A model generated the notes under the pieces. It was not told the origin of the DNA, ran no database searches, and saw only the letters and a program-made list of their open reading frames with translations. From the NCBI RefSeq assembly GCF_009759685.1, contig NZ_CP046654.1, forward strand, positions 1,674,001 through 1,738,000: a DNA stretch of 64,000 nucleotides, read 5' to 3'. Source of the stretch: Acinetobacter baumannii. GTDB lineage: Bacteria; Pseudomonadota; Gammaproteobacteria; Pseudomonadales; Moraxellaceae. Both the position numbers and the translations under genes were made by a program. How positions within the stretch are numbered: the stretch's first letter is position 1; each line of letters opens with the position of its first letter. This document shows positions 8,683-17,834 of the stretch, in pieces.

Positions 8683-8859
8683 GGGAGAATCTCATAAATA
8701 TAATTTACCCATCATAATAGGGATGATGTACACGGATTTAAAGCATTGAATGGAGAATAGAGTGTTGCGTATTGTGAAATAAATGGCATATAAAGAACTA
8801 TAAGCTCTATTTTATAACTATAAAGAGCAAAACTATAAGAATGGAAATAGGAGGTGTTT

Positions 8860-9618
8860 ATGCGCCGAGTTTTGATTGCAATTGCAAGTCTGGTTGTTAT
8901 TACGAGTATTGTTTTTTTTACCTATCAACATATAAAACAGCAGCAAGCCAAAGATAGCAGTCAAATGTTTGATGTGGTAATGACTGAAAAAATGAATCAG
9001 CTTTATGATCAGGCCCAAGACTGGACTAAACCTGTACAACTTGATATTCACGATAAACGGCTGGCAGGACACTACAAACAAGTCTCAGAGTTTCTTTTGA
9101 GTTATTGGGTCCAAAATGTAAATGCACGTAATGAATATTTAAGAGAATTAAAAGCTGCGAAATGGGATACGTTTTTAAATGTTGACCGTTTAGATCATGA
9201 TAAAAAACAAAAATATGCTGAAACCGAAAAAATGCTAGCCGATGTTCGCAGAGCTTCAGATAAGTATCAATCCGAATATGAAAAAATTCATAAAACCTTC
9301 TTGGCAAAAATTCAGGAACTGTCTGTTGATAAAGAGATGAGACAAATCCTCGAAATAAAATTAGGAGCTCAGCAAAAAGCCGATCAGGACCATGCAATTT
9401 TTATGATTGAGCTACAAATTTTAGATAAAGCAGAAGAAATGTTTAAGCTTTTAAAAACTTATCCATGGCAAAAGAAAGATCAGATGATACTTTTCCATGA
9501 AAATGCTCAGGTCAAAAAGTTTAATGCACTGTATCAAGACGTTTTAAAACTTAATGCAAAAATTGAAAAAATTAAGAAAAAGAATGTAGCTGCCTTGGAA
9601 GGGGAGTTAAAAGAATAG
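8860..9618 (+). CDS. membrane-anchored coiled-coil protein, DUF3053-like
   Basis: Residues 5-23 form one hydrophobic segment after Met-Arg-Arg, most simply an N-terminal membrane anchor with the rest in the periplasm. The remaining about 230 residues are highly charged, helical and rich in Lys, Gln and Glu, with no cysteine. The pattern (LSYWVQNVNARNEYLRELKAA) recalls the DUF3053 envelope proteins such as E. coli YiaF, but it lacks a lipobox; I am only moderately sure. ATG 8860 is chosen because AGGAGGTG lies directly upstream; GTG at 8854 is inside that ribosome binding site. No partner gene is evident. Confidence 0.65.
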   Translation: MRRVLIAIASLVVITSIVFFTYQHIKQQQAKDSSQMFDVVMTEKMNQLYDQAQDWTKPVQLDIHDKRLAGHYKQVSEFLLSYWVQNVNARNEYLRELKAAKWDTFLNVDRLDHDKKQKYAETEKMLADVRRASDKYQSEYEKIHKTFLAKIQELSVDKEMRQILEIKLGAQQKADQDHAIFMIELQILDKAEEMFKLLKTYPWQKKDQMILFHENAQVKKFNALYQDVLKLNAKIEKIKKKNVAALEGELKE

Positions 9619-9639
9619 CGACAGGAGGAGCATCACTTT

Positions 9640-10005
9640 TTAAATATTGGTGCTCTCAGCTTTTCCTTTCGCCAAGAAAGATTGTAATAAACTTTGAGAA
9701 GTTTGCAGTTTGTTTAACTGATCGGACACATGCTTAAGTTCTGTTTGTAGTTTTTCTTGAACCACTGAACACAGCGTAAATACCCGTTCATCTAAATCAA
9801 AACATGGCAATAAAACATGAATGTCTTTCAGGTTCATACCTGCGTCATTTAATATTTTAATTTTCTTAATATTTTCAATATCTTTTTGCGTATAACTTCG
9901 ATAATTATTACTCGCTCGATGAGGCTGTATAAGCCCTAAATTTTCATAATACCGCAGCATACGTGGGCTTACTTTTGTGAGCTCGGAAACTTTAGCTAAG
10001 TTCAT
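9640..10005 (-). CDS. MerR-family transcriptional regulator
   Basis: A 121-residue MerR-type DNA-binding protein. Residues 1-70 form the winged helix-turn-helix with the family signature (LAKVSELTKVSPRMLRYYENLGLI, then NYRSY); a long dimerisation helix follows. Only two cysteines (near residues 68 and 79) are present and not in the spacing of CueR or MerR metal sites, so a metal effector is not supported; a small-molecule or redox signal is possible. It is divergent from the serine hydrolase gene at 10077, with 71 bases between the starts. A promoter with an over-long spacer lies there, as usual for MerR targets. Confidence 0.9.
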   Translation of the reverse strand: MNLAKVSELTKVSPRMLRYYENLGLIQPHRASNNYRSYTQKDIENIKKIKILNDAGMNLKDIHVLLPCFDLDERVFTLCSVVQEKLQTELKHVSDQLNKLQTSQSLLQSFLAKGKAESTNI

Positions 10006-10014
10006 AAAATGGGG

Positions 10015-10046
10015 TTGACCTTAACAGTGGTGTCATAGTTTAGCAT
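10015..10046 (+). promoter_or_regulatory. candidate MerR-type promoter with long spacer
   Basis: TTGACC at 10015-10020 and TAGCAT at 10041-10046 are separated by 20 bases. MerR-family targets typically have 19-20-bp spacers that the regulator untwists. Within the spacer TGAC (10016-10019) and GTCA (10032-10035) form outer inverted arms. Confidence 0.4.
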
Positions 10047-10076
10047 GTTTTTATATTTCAAAATGGTACTTGTTCC

Positions 10077-10724
10077 ATGATTAGAAAACTCATTTTATTG
10101 GTGATATTCGGATTAATGTCATTTGTTACAAATGCCAAAACCCTTGAATTTCAGGAGAAGAACATGCGTCAAATATTTGTGCTTCACGGTTACTCAGCTT
10201 CTATTAACGATCATTGGTTTTTGGACTTAAAACATCAAATAGAAGATGAAAATACAACTGTTACTTTAATACCATTTCCAGATTCTGAGCATCCGGACGT
10301 CGATGCTTGGCAGAAAGTATTAGATGAGCAGATTCCTGCAGTTAATGAAAATACTTATTTTGTTGCCCACAGTTTAGGGGTAATTACCTTACTACACTTT
10401 TTACAAAGACATAATTATCAAAATATTGGAGGAATGATTTTAGTATCTGGATTCTCTGGTCCAATTTCAGATTCTTCACCTCTTAGCCCTTATATAACAA
10501 AGAGTAAAGTCGATACTAATTATTTCCGTGACATAGAGAAAAAGCTGGTTTATTTGTCTGATAATGATGATTTGGTTCCACCACAACTAACGATTCAATT
10601 GGCTAAGGATATTGATGCGCCTTATATTACCGTTCCTAATGGTGGGCACTTTTTAGGTCGGGAAGGTTATACGGAATTTCCGCAATTAGTCGATTCTTTA
10701 AAAGAAATGTTAGAGAGTGAATAA
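10077..10724 (+). CDS. RBBP9/YdeN-type serine hydrolase (alpha/beta hydrolase)
   Basis: A small alpha/beta hydrolase with a full catalytic triad: the nucleophile in AHSLG (residue about 98), Asp in DNDDLVP and His in GGHF near the C-terminus. VLHGY after the first strand and ILVSGF match the RBBP9/YdeN group, whose natural substrates are mostly unknown. Start choice matters. ATG 10077 adds a hydrophobic, signal-like N-terminus (MIRKLILLVIFGLMSF... NAK) but has no good ribosome binding site; ATG 10164 has AGGAGAAG just upstream and gives the usual cytosolic length. The longer form is listed because its frame is clean. The gene is divergent from the MerR regulator and is a likely target of it. 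Confidence 0.8.
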   Translation: MIRKLILLVIFGLMSFVTNAKTLEFQEKNMRQIFVLHGYSASINDHWFLDLKHQIEDENTTVTLIPFPDSEHPDVDAWQKVLDEQIPAVNENTYFVAHSLGVITLLHFLQRHNYQNIGGMILVSGFSGPISDSSPLSPYITKSKVDTNYFRDIEKKLVYLSDNDDLVPPQLTIQLAKDIDAPYITVPNGGHFLGREGYTEFPQLVDSLKEMLESE

Positions 10725-10742
10725 AACTTATAAGATAAACCC

Positions 10743-10777
10743 CACCCTATAAATGGTTATATTTAATTTATAGGGTG
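10743..10777 (+). terminator. terminator-like hairpin after the serine hydrolase gene
   Basis: An 11-bp perfect stem, CACCCTATAAA (10743-10753) with TTTATAGGGTG (10767-10777). The following sequence is A/T-rich but not a pure T-run. Confidence 0.55.
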
Positions 10778-10961
10778 ATTCTATATATTCAGTTTTCTAT
10801 GGATAAAAATCCCTGACTATTACATTAAAAATTTTAATTATATTTACCGTTTATCTGAGCATTACTGAATCAAAAATGACTTTGTTGTAGCCTATTTATA
10901 GAACATTTTATTTAGTCATCATTTTGAGTTCGCGTAGGGTGACTGATTTTGGGAGCAAGTT

Positions 10962-11453
10962 ATGAACTTTCTAAAACAATCAGCCTTCATTGCTGTATTT
11001 GCTTTTATGGGTTTACCAACTGTTCAAGCAGAAGAAGTGGCTACTTTACCTACAATTCGCGTTATGGCCGAATCTGAGCTACGTGAAGAAGTAGGCTTTG
11101 TCCCATTTCAAGAAGATAAAAAAGTGCGTCAGGCTCTACAACATCGTGAGTATAAAACTCATAACGATATACAGAATGCTTTAGTCCCTGAAGGTATGAC
11201 GACAGTAGACTATCAACCTGTCATGGCACAGCCAGACTTGTCTCAGCTTTCTCCATTTTTACGAGAATATATTCTAGCTGTAGCGGGTGGAATCCAATCT
11301 TCTGACCCAACCAATGGTCTTTTTGAAATGTTAAAGCCTCTGCAAATTAACCGAAGTAATGTCGATGCTTATCGTGAAGGTACGATGAAAGTAAATTTAG
11401 ATGATATTTTGAAATTACAGCAGCAAATTCAAGATGGTTTAAAAGGCCGATAA
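10962..11453 (+). CDS. small exported protein of unknown function with TonB-box-like start
   Basis: A 163-residue protein with a clear signal peptide ending VQA before EEV. The mature N-terminus contains LPTIRVMAESE, very like the region after the signal peptide in Acinetobacter TonB-dependent receptors, but no plug or barrel follows: the protein is far too short. The rest is soluble-looking and mostly helical, without cysteines, and I recognise no domain. It may be a periplasmic protein that contacts TonB, or the resemblance may be chance. GGGAGC precedes ATG 10962 and a strong terminator follows, so it is monocistronic. Confidence 0.7.
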   Translation: MNFLKQSAFIAVFAFMGLPTVQAEEVATLPTIRVMAESELREEVGFVPFQEDKKVRQALQHREYKTHNDIQNALVPEGMTTVDYQPVMAQPDLSQLSPFLREYILAVAGGIQSSDPTNGLFEMLKPLQINRSNVDAYREGTMKVNLDDILKLQQQIQDGLKGR

Positions 11454-11483
11454 AAAATCCCCGCATTGAGCGGGGATTTTTTT
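11452..11483 (+). terminator. bidirectional terminator between the small exported protein and fadA
   Basis: AAATCCCCGC (11455-11464) pairs with GCGGGGATTT (11470-11479), with an A-run before and a T-run after. It serves the plus-strand gene ending at 11453 and the minus-strand fadBA operon ending at 11497. Confidence 0.9.
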
Positions 11484-11496
11484 ATCTTGGTGTTAA

Positions 11497-12669
<1,173 letters not shown>

Positions 12670-12681
12670 TCACGTCGCTCC

Positions 12682-14835
12682 TTAACCGTAGAATTTTTTG
12701 TTGTTAGCAGCCATGTCGCGCAACATTTGTGGCGCTTCATAAGCCTTACCTAAGTGCGCATATTTGTCGCAAAGTGCAACGTATTCAGCAACACCTGTTT
12801 GGTCGATGTAACGGCATGGACCACCACGGAATGGAGGGAAACCAATACCCATAATCATTGCCATGTCTGCCTCAGATGCAGTCGCTACAATGTTGTCTTC
12901 TAAGCAACGAACAGTTTCATTGCAAAGAGCAAGCATCATACGGTCAATAATTTCTTGGTTATCAAATTCGCGTTTTTCGCCAGTTACGAATGGAGCAATT
13001 ACTTCATACGCTGTTGGATCAACAGTTTTTGCTTTCTTGCCTTTCTTGTCGAGTTCGTATTTGTAGAAACCTACATCATTCTTTTGACCAAGACGTTTCG
13101 CTTCGTACATTGCTTCGATCGCGCCTTTGTAGTCTGGCTTCATACGGTCAGGGAAACCTTCAGCCATCACTTCAGCACCATGTACACCTGTATCGATACC
13201 TACAACATCGATCAGATAAGCAGGACCCATTGGCCAACCGAACTTAGACATTACATTGTCGATTTGCTGGAAATCTGCGCCGTCTTTTACAAGAAGGTCA
13301 AATGCTCCGAAATAAGGGAACAATACACGGTTAACCAAGAATCCTGGGCAGTCATTTACAACGATTGGTGTTTTACCCATTTTTTGAGCAAGCACGACCG
13401 TAGTTGCAATTGCTTCTTCAGAAGTTTTCTCACCACGAATAACTTCAACAAGTGGCATCATGTGAACTGGGTTGAAGAAGTGCATACCAACGAAGTTTTC
13501 AGGACGTTGTAATGCTTTTGCTAACCGTGTAATTGAAATAGTAGAGGTGTTAGAAGCAATGATCGTGTTTTCACGAACATTTTTCTCAGTTTCAGCAAGT
13601 ACGATTTCTTTTACTTTTGGATTTTCAGTTACCGCTTCGATCACGATGTCAACTTCTTTAAACTCTTCGTAGCTTAAAGTAGGACGGATGCGAGCAAGTG
13701 TTTCACCCATTTGCGCAGGTTTCATTTTCTTGCGTTCAACTTGCTTGGTTAACAAGTTGTTTGCTTCTTTCATACCTAATGCAAGTTGTGGGTTACCAAT
13801 ATCTTTCATGATGATTGGAGTGCCTTTGCTTGCCGCTTGGTAAGCAATACCACCACCCATGATACCCGCGCCAAGTACAGCAGCTTGGTTTACAGGATGA
13901 GCACCCTTTTCATGTTGCTTAGATGCTTTTTTAACAACTTGGTCATTAATGAATAAACCAATTAATGCTTCAGCTTGAGGAGTTACGGCTGCTTTGGCAA
14001 AGCCTTCAGCCTCAGCTTTTAACGCTTCATCACGTGCAAGGCTTGCACCAGCTTGTAATGAATCAAGTAATAATTTTGGAGCAGGGTATTGAGCAGGATT
14101 TGCTTTAGCAAGTACCGCACCTTTTGCTGTGTTGAACGCCATCATTTGTTCAAGTGGGTTCAATTTTACAGCTTCAAGTTTTTCTTGGCGTTTTGCTTTC
14201 CAGTTTAAACGACCAGAAATCGCTTGCTTAACCAGATCAGTAGCAGCGTCAAGTAATTTGTCCGCAGCAACCACAGCATCTACAGCGCCATCTTTAAGTG
14301 CAGCAGCCGGTTTCTTTGGAGTAGCCATTGCCATCCATTCAACTGCATTATCAATACCAATGAGACGGCTTAAACGAACACTACCACCGAAACCAGGGTA
14401 AATACCGAGTTTGATTTCTGGTAAACCGACTTGTGCAGCTTCTGACATCACGCGATAGTCACAAACTAAACACATTTCAAAACCACCACCCAAAGCCATG
14501 CCGTTAATAGCAGCAACTTTTGGAAGGTCTAAATCTTCAAAGCTATTGAAGATTTCGTGAACAGGCATAAGCCAGTCAACAATCGCTTTTTCGCCTTGTG
14601 CAAAGTTTTGACCAAATTCGGTAATATCTGCACCAACAATGAATGTAGATTTGCCCGAGGTAACAACTAAGCCTTTAATATCGTTATTAGCTTTTACAGC
14701 CGCGATAGCAGCTTTGAAATCTTCAATTGTTGCACGGTTGAATTTATTGACCGACTCACCTTGTAAGTCAAAGCGGAATTCTGCAATTCCGTCCGCAAGC
14801 ATTTGGACGGTAATGGCATTGCCAGCGTGGATCAT
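12682..14835 (-). CDS. fadB: fatty-acid oxidation complex subunit alpha FadB
   Basis: A multifunctional beta-oxidation protein. The N-terminal crotonase part (about 1-190) carries enoyl-CoA hydratase/isomerase activity with an oxyanion-hole Gly motif in [13 protein letters not shown] and the second region [13 protein letters not shown]. The middle Rossmann part has [10 protein letters not shown] near residue 322 for NAD+ and catalytic [13 protein letters not shown] for 3-hydroxyacyl-CoA dehydrogenase. Length is 717 residues, typical of FadB. AAGGAGATC precedes ATG 14835. It is the first gene of fadBA; a strong inverted repeat at 14879-14915 in its leader is a candidate regulatory site. Confidence 0.97.
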   Translation of the reverse strand: MIHAGNAITVQMLADGIAEFRFDLQGESVNKFNRATIEDFKAAIAAVKANNDIKGLVVTSGKSTFIVGADITEFGQNFAQGEKAIVDWLMPVHEIFNSFEDLDLPKVAAINGMALGGGFEMCLVCDYRVMSEAAQVGLPEIKLGIYPGFGGSVRLSRLIGIDNAVEWMAMATPKKPAAALKDGAVDAVVAADKLLDAATDLVKQAISGRLNWKAKRQEKLEAVKLNPLEQMMAFNTAKGAVLAKANPAQYPAPKLLLDSLQAGASLARDEALKAEAEGFAKAAVTPQAEALIGLFINDQVVKKASKQHEKGAHPVNQAAVLGAGIMGGGIAYQAASKGTPIIMKDIGNPQLALGMKEANNLLTKQVERKKMKPAQMGETLARIRPTLSYEEFKEVDIVIEAVTENPKVKEIVLAETEKNVRENTIIASNTSTISITRLAKALQRPENFVGMHFFNPVHMMPLVEVIRGEKTSEEAIATTVVLAQKMGKTPIVVNDCPGFLVNRVLFPYFGAFDLLVKDGADFQQIDNVMSKFGWPMGPAYLIDVVGIDTGVHGAEVMAEGFPDRMKPDYKGAIEAMYEAKRLGQKNDVGFYKYELDKKGKKAKTVDPTAYEVIAPFVTGEKREFDNQEIIDRMMLALCNETVRCLEDNIVATASEADMAMIMGIGFPPFRGGPCRYIDQTGVAEYVALCDKYAHLGKAYEAPQMLRDMAANNKKFYG

Positions 14836-15406
14836 GCCTGATCTCCTTAGTTTTGGAGGATTTCTAAGTTGATGTTATGAAGCGTGTGTACAGCTCCGGT
14901 ACACATTTATGCTTCGCTAATCTTACGATAACTATATCTAAAAAGAACCCGACAAGTTGTATCAAGCCGTGACGCAAGGGTCATCTTATTTTTAATTGAA
15001 TTCATACCAATTAAATGCATAAAGAAAATCATAGAGATAGCTGCTGAGTAAAGGCTTTTGTTTTAATTTAAGTTTTTATTTATAAAAAGTATAAATCTTT
15101 AATTTTTTATATAAAAAATGAGAATTTTATCCTATTCACTTCTTGTCAAAAAGGTCAATTGTTCTGGTGTAATGTCTAAAAAAATCGACTACAAAGTCAC
15201 AATTTTCTAATGAATGATCACCACCACAAATTAAGCGCTTTTTTATATTAAGGCCTCTTAATTTTCCGAAATACAATGTTTAATTTTTTACATTCGCTTT
15301 TTATAAGTCAATTTTGTTAAAATTTGCGGCAATTAAATAAACTTCCGGTTGCTATTACCTTAGAAAATTAAGGTAAGGTTGCCCTAAACTTTGAAAGAGT
15401 AGCAAT
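14836..15406. other. 571-base intergenic region between divergent fadBA and lpxO
   Basis: The region is A/T-rich, especially 15050-15340, with no convincing open reading frame on either strand. It must hold the promoters of fadBA (minus) and lpxO (plus). The one strong structure is the dyad at 14879-14915. I see no clear sigma-70 promoter that stands out from the A/T background. Confidence 0.6.
14879..14915. promoter_or_regulatory. inverted repeat in the fadB leader, candidate operator or RNA hairpin
   Basis: TGTGTAC (14885-14891) and GTACACA (14899-14905) are perfect arms around a 7-nt loop. Outer arms GAAGC (14879-14883) and GCTTC (14911-14915) extend the symmetry. It lies 44-80 bases upstream of the fadB start codon. 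Confidence 0.5.
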
Positions 15407-16321
15407 ATGATTAAGTGGATCATATTAGCGATTTTTGTGATATCTGCATTGTATATCCAACATCGCGGCAAAGTGCGTCACTCGTTTTATCGTCAATTTT
15501 TTGACCATTCAACCTTGCTCGCACCGATTAACTTTTTAATGTACATCTTTTCAAAGGTACCGAATCAACCCTATATCGACACTCAACACTTTAAAGATTT
15601 AAAAGTGTTAGATGAAAATTGGGAAATGATTCGAGATGAAGCGAAAGCTTTATATGATCAAGGTGGGATTAAAGCATCAAGTACCTATAACGACTTAGGT
15701 TTTAACTCGTTCTTTAAAACAGGATGGAAACGTTTTTACCTCAAGTGGTATGAATCAAGCCATCCTTCTGCTGCTGAGCTTTGCCCAAAAACAACGGCTT
15801 TACTCAAAACATTACCAACCATTAAAGCGGCAATGTTTACAGAGCTTGCTCCTGACAGCCGTTTGGTCAGACACCGTGATCCATATGCGGGGTCACTCCG
15901 TTATCATTTGGGCCTGATTACTCCAAATGATGACCGTTGTTTCATTGATGTAGATGGTGAAAGATACTCTTGGCGTGATGGACAAAGTGTCGTGTTTGAC
16001 GAAACTTATATTCACTATGCTGAAAATAAGACCGATCAAAACCGTATCATCTTCTTTGCCGATGTTGAACGTCCAATGAAAGTAAAATGGATGGAACGTT
16101 TCAACCATTGGTTTGGTCGTAATGTGATGACTGCGGCAAGTTCACCGAATGAAACTGGTGACCAAACAGGGGGCTTAAATAAAGCCTTTGGTTATGTTTA
16201 CCAAATTCGTATTAAAGCTAAAGCTTTAAAAGCTAAAAACCGTAAATTGTATTACTTCTTGAAGTGGTTCCTCATGCTTGGAATTTTCTTCCTGATTTTT
16301 GTTCGACCATACGTGTTTTAA
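15407..16321 (+). CDS. lpxO: lipid A hydroxylase LpxO (aspartyl/asparaginyl beta-hydroxylase family)
   Basis: Fe(II)/2-oxoglutarate-dependent dioxygenase that adds a 2-hydroxyl to a secondary acyl chain of lipid A at the inner membrane. The 304 residues begin with a membrane segment (MIKWIILAIFVISALYI) and end with another (FLKWFLMLGIFFLIF), as in LpxO. The catalytic core has VRHRDPYAGSLRYHLGL, in which His-Arg-Asp supplies iron ligands, and a second His in YIHYAENKT, followed by RIIFFADVERP. The role is 2-hydroxylation of laurate in lipid A, linked in Acinetobacter to peptide tolerance. ATG 15407 fits. It ends in a strong terminator. Confidence 0.9.
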   Translation: MIKWIILAIFVISALYIQHRGKVRHSFYRQFFDHSTLLAPINFLMYIFSKVPNQPYIDTQHFKDLKVLDENWEMIRDEAKALYDQGGIKASSTYNDLGFNSFFKTGWKRFYLKWYESSHPSAAELCPKTTALLKTLPTIKAAMFTELAPDSRLVRHRDPYAGSLRYHLGLITPNDDRCFIDVDGERYSWRDGQSVVFDETYIHYAENKTDQNRIIFFADVERPMKVKWMERFNHWFGRNVMTAASSPNETGDQTGGLNKAFGYVYQIRIKAKALKAKNRKLYYFLKWFLMLGIFFLIFVRPYVF

Positions 16322-16327
16322 TGAAAG

Positions 16328-16347
16328 CGCCCGAAAGGGCGTTTTTT
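16328..16347 (+). terminator. Rho-independent terminator of lpxO
   Basis: CGCCC (16328-16332, read CGCCC) with a GAAA tetraloop and GGGCG (16337-16341), followed by six T. Confidence 0.9.
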
Positions 16348-16397
16348 GTTTTAAGCTAAAATAACCTGTTATAAGGAATAGATTATTAATAAAATCA

Positions 16398-16635
16398 TTA
16401 GTCAATAAGTTTATCATTTTTGAAGACTTGAATAAGACTTCCTTGCCAACCATAGATGACAACACGATCTATCTCTGATTCAATCATTAAATATCCTTTT
16501 TCTATATCGCCTTCAACAATAATCTCTACTTCAGAATTTGATTCAATATTATATTTTTCTGCCCAAGGTTCGAGTATTAATTTGATTTTTTCGTTTTTTC
16601 GAGTTTTTATAAATAAGCTTTTGTTTTAATCTCAT
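16398..16635 (-). pseudogene. small gene with a one-base frameshift, possible immunity-type protein
   Basis: From ATG 16635 the frame reads MRLKQKLIYK and then drifts into a low-complexity stretch and stops. Skipping one base in a run of five A (16604-16608, minus-strand sense) opens the next frame through to a TAA at 16398-16400. The repaired product is 78 residues, an acidic beta-rich protein containing LILEPWAEKY, EVEIIVEG and RVVIYGWQGSLIQVF, which reads like genuine coding sequence. GAGAG lies upstream of the ATG, 34 bases after the stop of the 123-residue gene, so the two would form an operon. Either the gene is inactivated, or it uses slippage at the A-run, or there is a sequencing error. 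Family unknown. Confidence 0.55.
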
Positions 16636-16668
16636 AATTATGTTTCTCTCGTTATAATTCCATATATA

Positions 16669-17040
16669 TCATTGTGATCTGTCTCTTTCTTTTATTTTGG
16701 TAAGGAATTTATCCTGTAGATCTCCATTTAAAATTACTGTCTTCTCATTTTCTGTATATGTCAGCGTAAAGTCACCAGGGATCTGATTTAAGCTCACCGG
16801 ACCATCAATAATACCTAGAATTATACTTGTAGTATCAATAGTCGTCTGTTTAATGATTTTAAATAAGGTTTCCTTATCTTTTTGAGATAAAGATTGATAA
16901 AAAGTGAGAGCATCAAACCAGTAGGGATCTTCTTTAATTTTATTATCGATTAAAGTAGAGGAGTAAATCTGTTTATAAGTATCGATATATTCGTCTGAAA
17001 TAGTATTTATAAGTTCTTTGACAAATTCTTTAGTATTCAT
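16669..17040 (-). CDS. unknown 123-residue protein, candidate immunity protein
   Basis: An acidic-to-neutral soluble protein with no signal peptide. The N-terminal half is helical (KEFVKELINTISDEY, FYQSLSQKDKETLFKIIKQTT); the C-terminal half is beta-rich with GIIDGPVSLNQIPGDFTLTY. I do not recognise a named family. It starts 140 bases from, and divergent to, the CHAP-like amidase gene, and is followed by a second small gene (16398-16635). Small acidic orphan genes beside a peptidoglycan-hydrolase toxin often encode immunity proteins, but for that the divergent arrangement is unusual and a cytosolic product would not protect the periplasm, so the idea is weak. A/T content is higher than in the neighbours. 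Confidence 0.6.
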   Translation of the reverse strand: MNTKEFVKELINTISDEYIDTYKQIYSSTLIDNKIKEDPYWFDALTFYQSLSQKDKETLFKIIKQTTIDTTSIILGIIDGPVSLNQIPGDFTLTYTENEKTVILNGDLQDKFLTKIKERDRSQ

Positions 17041-17179
17041 AGAAATTAACCTTTATTAAATTTTGTGACTCATTTCGCAGTGCTGGTAATTTGTTACAAC
17101 TATTAAAAGCCAATAGGCAATTTTGATTCTACAATGGCGCGGTTTTTTCGAAGACTGGTTAGCGGAAGTAGGTTTTAAA

Positions 17180-17710
17180 ATGGCTCATGCTCATCACGCA
17201 GCTCATGCACATGTTCATCATATCGAAGAGAGAAAAGAAGACCGTTCTCAAGGCGATTTAAAAACAAAAGTGATGTTAAGACAAGCAGCTTCGACGACTG
17301 AAAAATCTAAACGATCTAGAACTAAAAATCATAAAACTGAAGACCAAAATATTAATTTGCATAAGTTCTCTAGTAAGCTTGAAAGTATATCTGCCAACCA
17401 TAGTAAAGAGAAATGCGCCAAAAATATTCGTATTGCTTTACAAGCAGCAGGTGCCGATGTGTCTAAGCATCCGGTAGCAGCTTCAGACTGGGGGCATACA
17501 CTTGAGAAGAACGGTTATAAGAAAATTAAACCTGCTTTTAACCGTCCACAAGAAGGCGATATTTATATTATTGAGCGAACAAGTGGACACACATATGGTC
17601 ATATTGCAGGTTACACAGGCAATGGCTGGTTCTCTGATTTCCGTCAAAAAACCTATGCGGTTTATAAAGAAAAAGATGTGAAATATAGTTACTATCGCCT
17701 CGATTCTTAA
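17180..17710 (+). CDS. CHAP-like (NlpC/P60-superfamily) peptidoglycan amidase, possible antibacterial effector
   Basis: A 176-residue protein when started at ATG 17180. Residues 2-14 are a striking His/Ala-rich stretch (AHAHHAAHAHVHH), followed by a basic linker to about residue 60. The rest is a cysteine-peptidase-like domain: KCAKNIRIAL puts the nucleophile at Cys79, and SGHTYGHIAGY puts the general base at His137 or His141, followed by aromatic strands. This is the CHAP/amidase layout seen in type VI and other interbacterial effectors. There is no signal peptide, which fits a secreted effector that needs another machine. The frame stays open upstream to 17117, so a TTG start at 17123 is possible but has no ribosome binding site. 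No T6SS gene lies in the window. Toxicity is inference. Confidence 0.7.
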   Translation: MAHAHHAAHAHVHHIEERKEDRSQGDLKTKVMLRQAASTTEKSKRSRTKNHKTEDQNINLHKFSSKLESISANHSKEKCAKNIRIALQAAGADVSKHPVAASDWGHTLEKNGYKKIKPAFNRPQEGDIYIIERTSGHTYGHIAGYTGNGWFSDFRQKTYAVYKEKDVKYSYYRLDS

Positions 17711-17827
17711 GGAAGTACGACACACTTTGTCGGGCTAGTTTCCTATCCCTTTTCAAATTTAGTTTCTGGCACAGTAAAGCACTTGAAAAGTAAAGGTGAA
17801 AACATCACATTAGGTATTCAATATTAA
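17711..17827 (+). pseudogene. 3' remnant of a lost gene, reads like the end of a beta-barrel protein
   Basis: Directly after the amidase stop codon, the same frame runs 38 codons without a stop to TAA 17825-17827. It contains HFVGLVSYPFSNLVSG and ends [10 protein letters not shown]. There is no start codon or ribosome binding site for it. The alternating pattern and the C-terminal Tyr resemble the last strands of an outer-membrane barrel. I read it as the tail of an ancestral gene upstream of uvrC whose body was replaced by the amidase locus. Chance open frame of this length is possible. Confidence 0.4.
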
Positions 17828-17834
17828 GCCATGT

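Noticed and set aside
9026..9397. A 123-residue minus-strand open frame over the DUF3053-like gene
   Set aside because: Antisense shadow of the coding-strand frame that has a good ribosome binding site.
12955..13512. A 185-residue plus-strand open frame inside fadB
   Set aside because: It lies wholly antisense to a conserved gene with clear motifs, and its translation is rich in Cys, His and Phe with no recognisable pattern.
15121..15345. Sigma-70 promoter boxes for lpxO in the A/T-rich spacer
   Set aside because: Several weak matches exist, but none stands out from the background.
16226..16465. A 79-residue minus-strand frame over the lpxO end
   Set aside because: It overlaps the lpxO terminator and the frameshifted small gene in another frame, and shows no coding character.
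17123..17179. A TTG start for the amidase-like gene at 17123
   Set aside because: The frame is open but no ribosome binding site is seen; ATG 17180 is simpler, although a longer form is not excluded.
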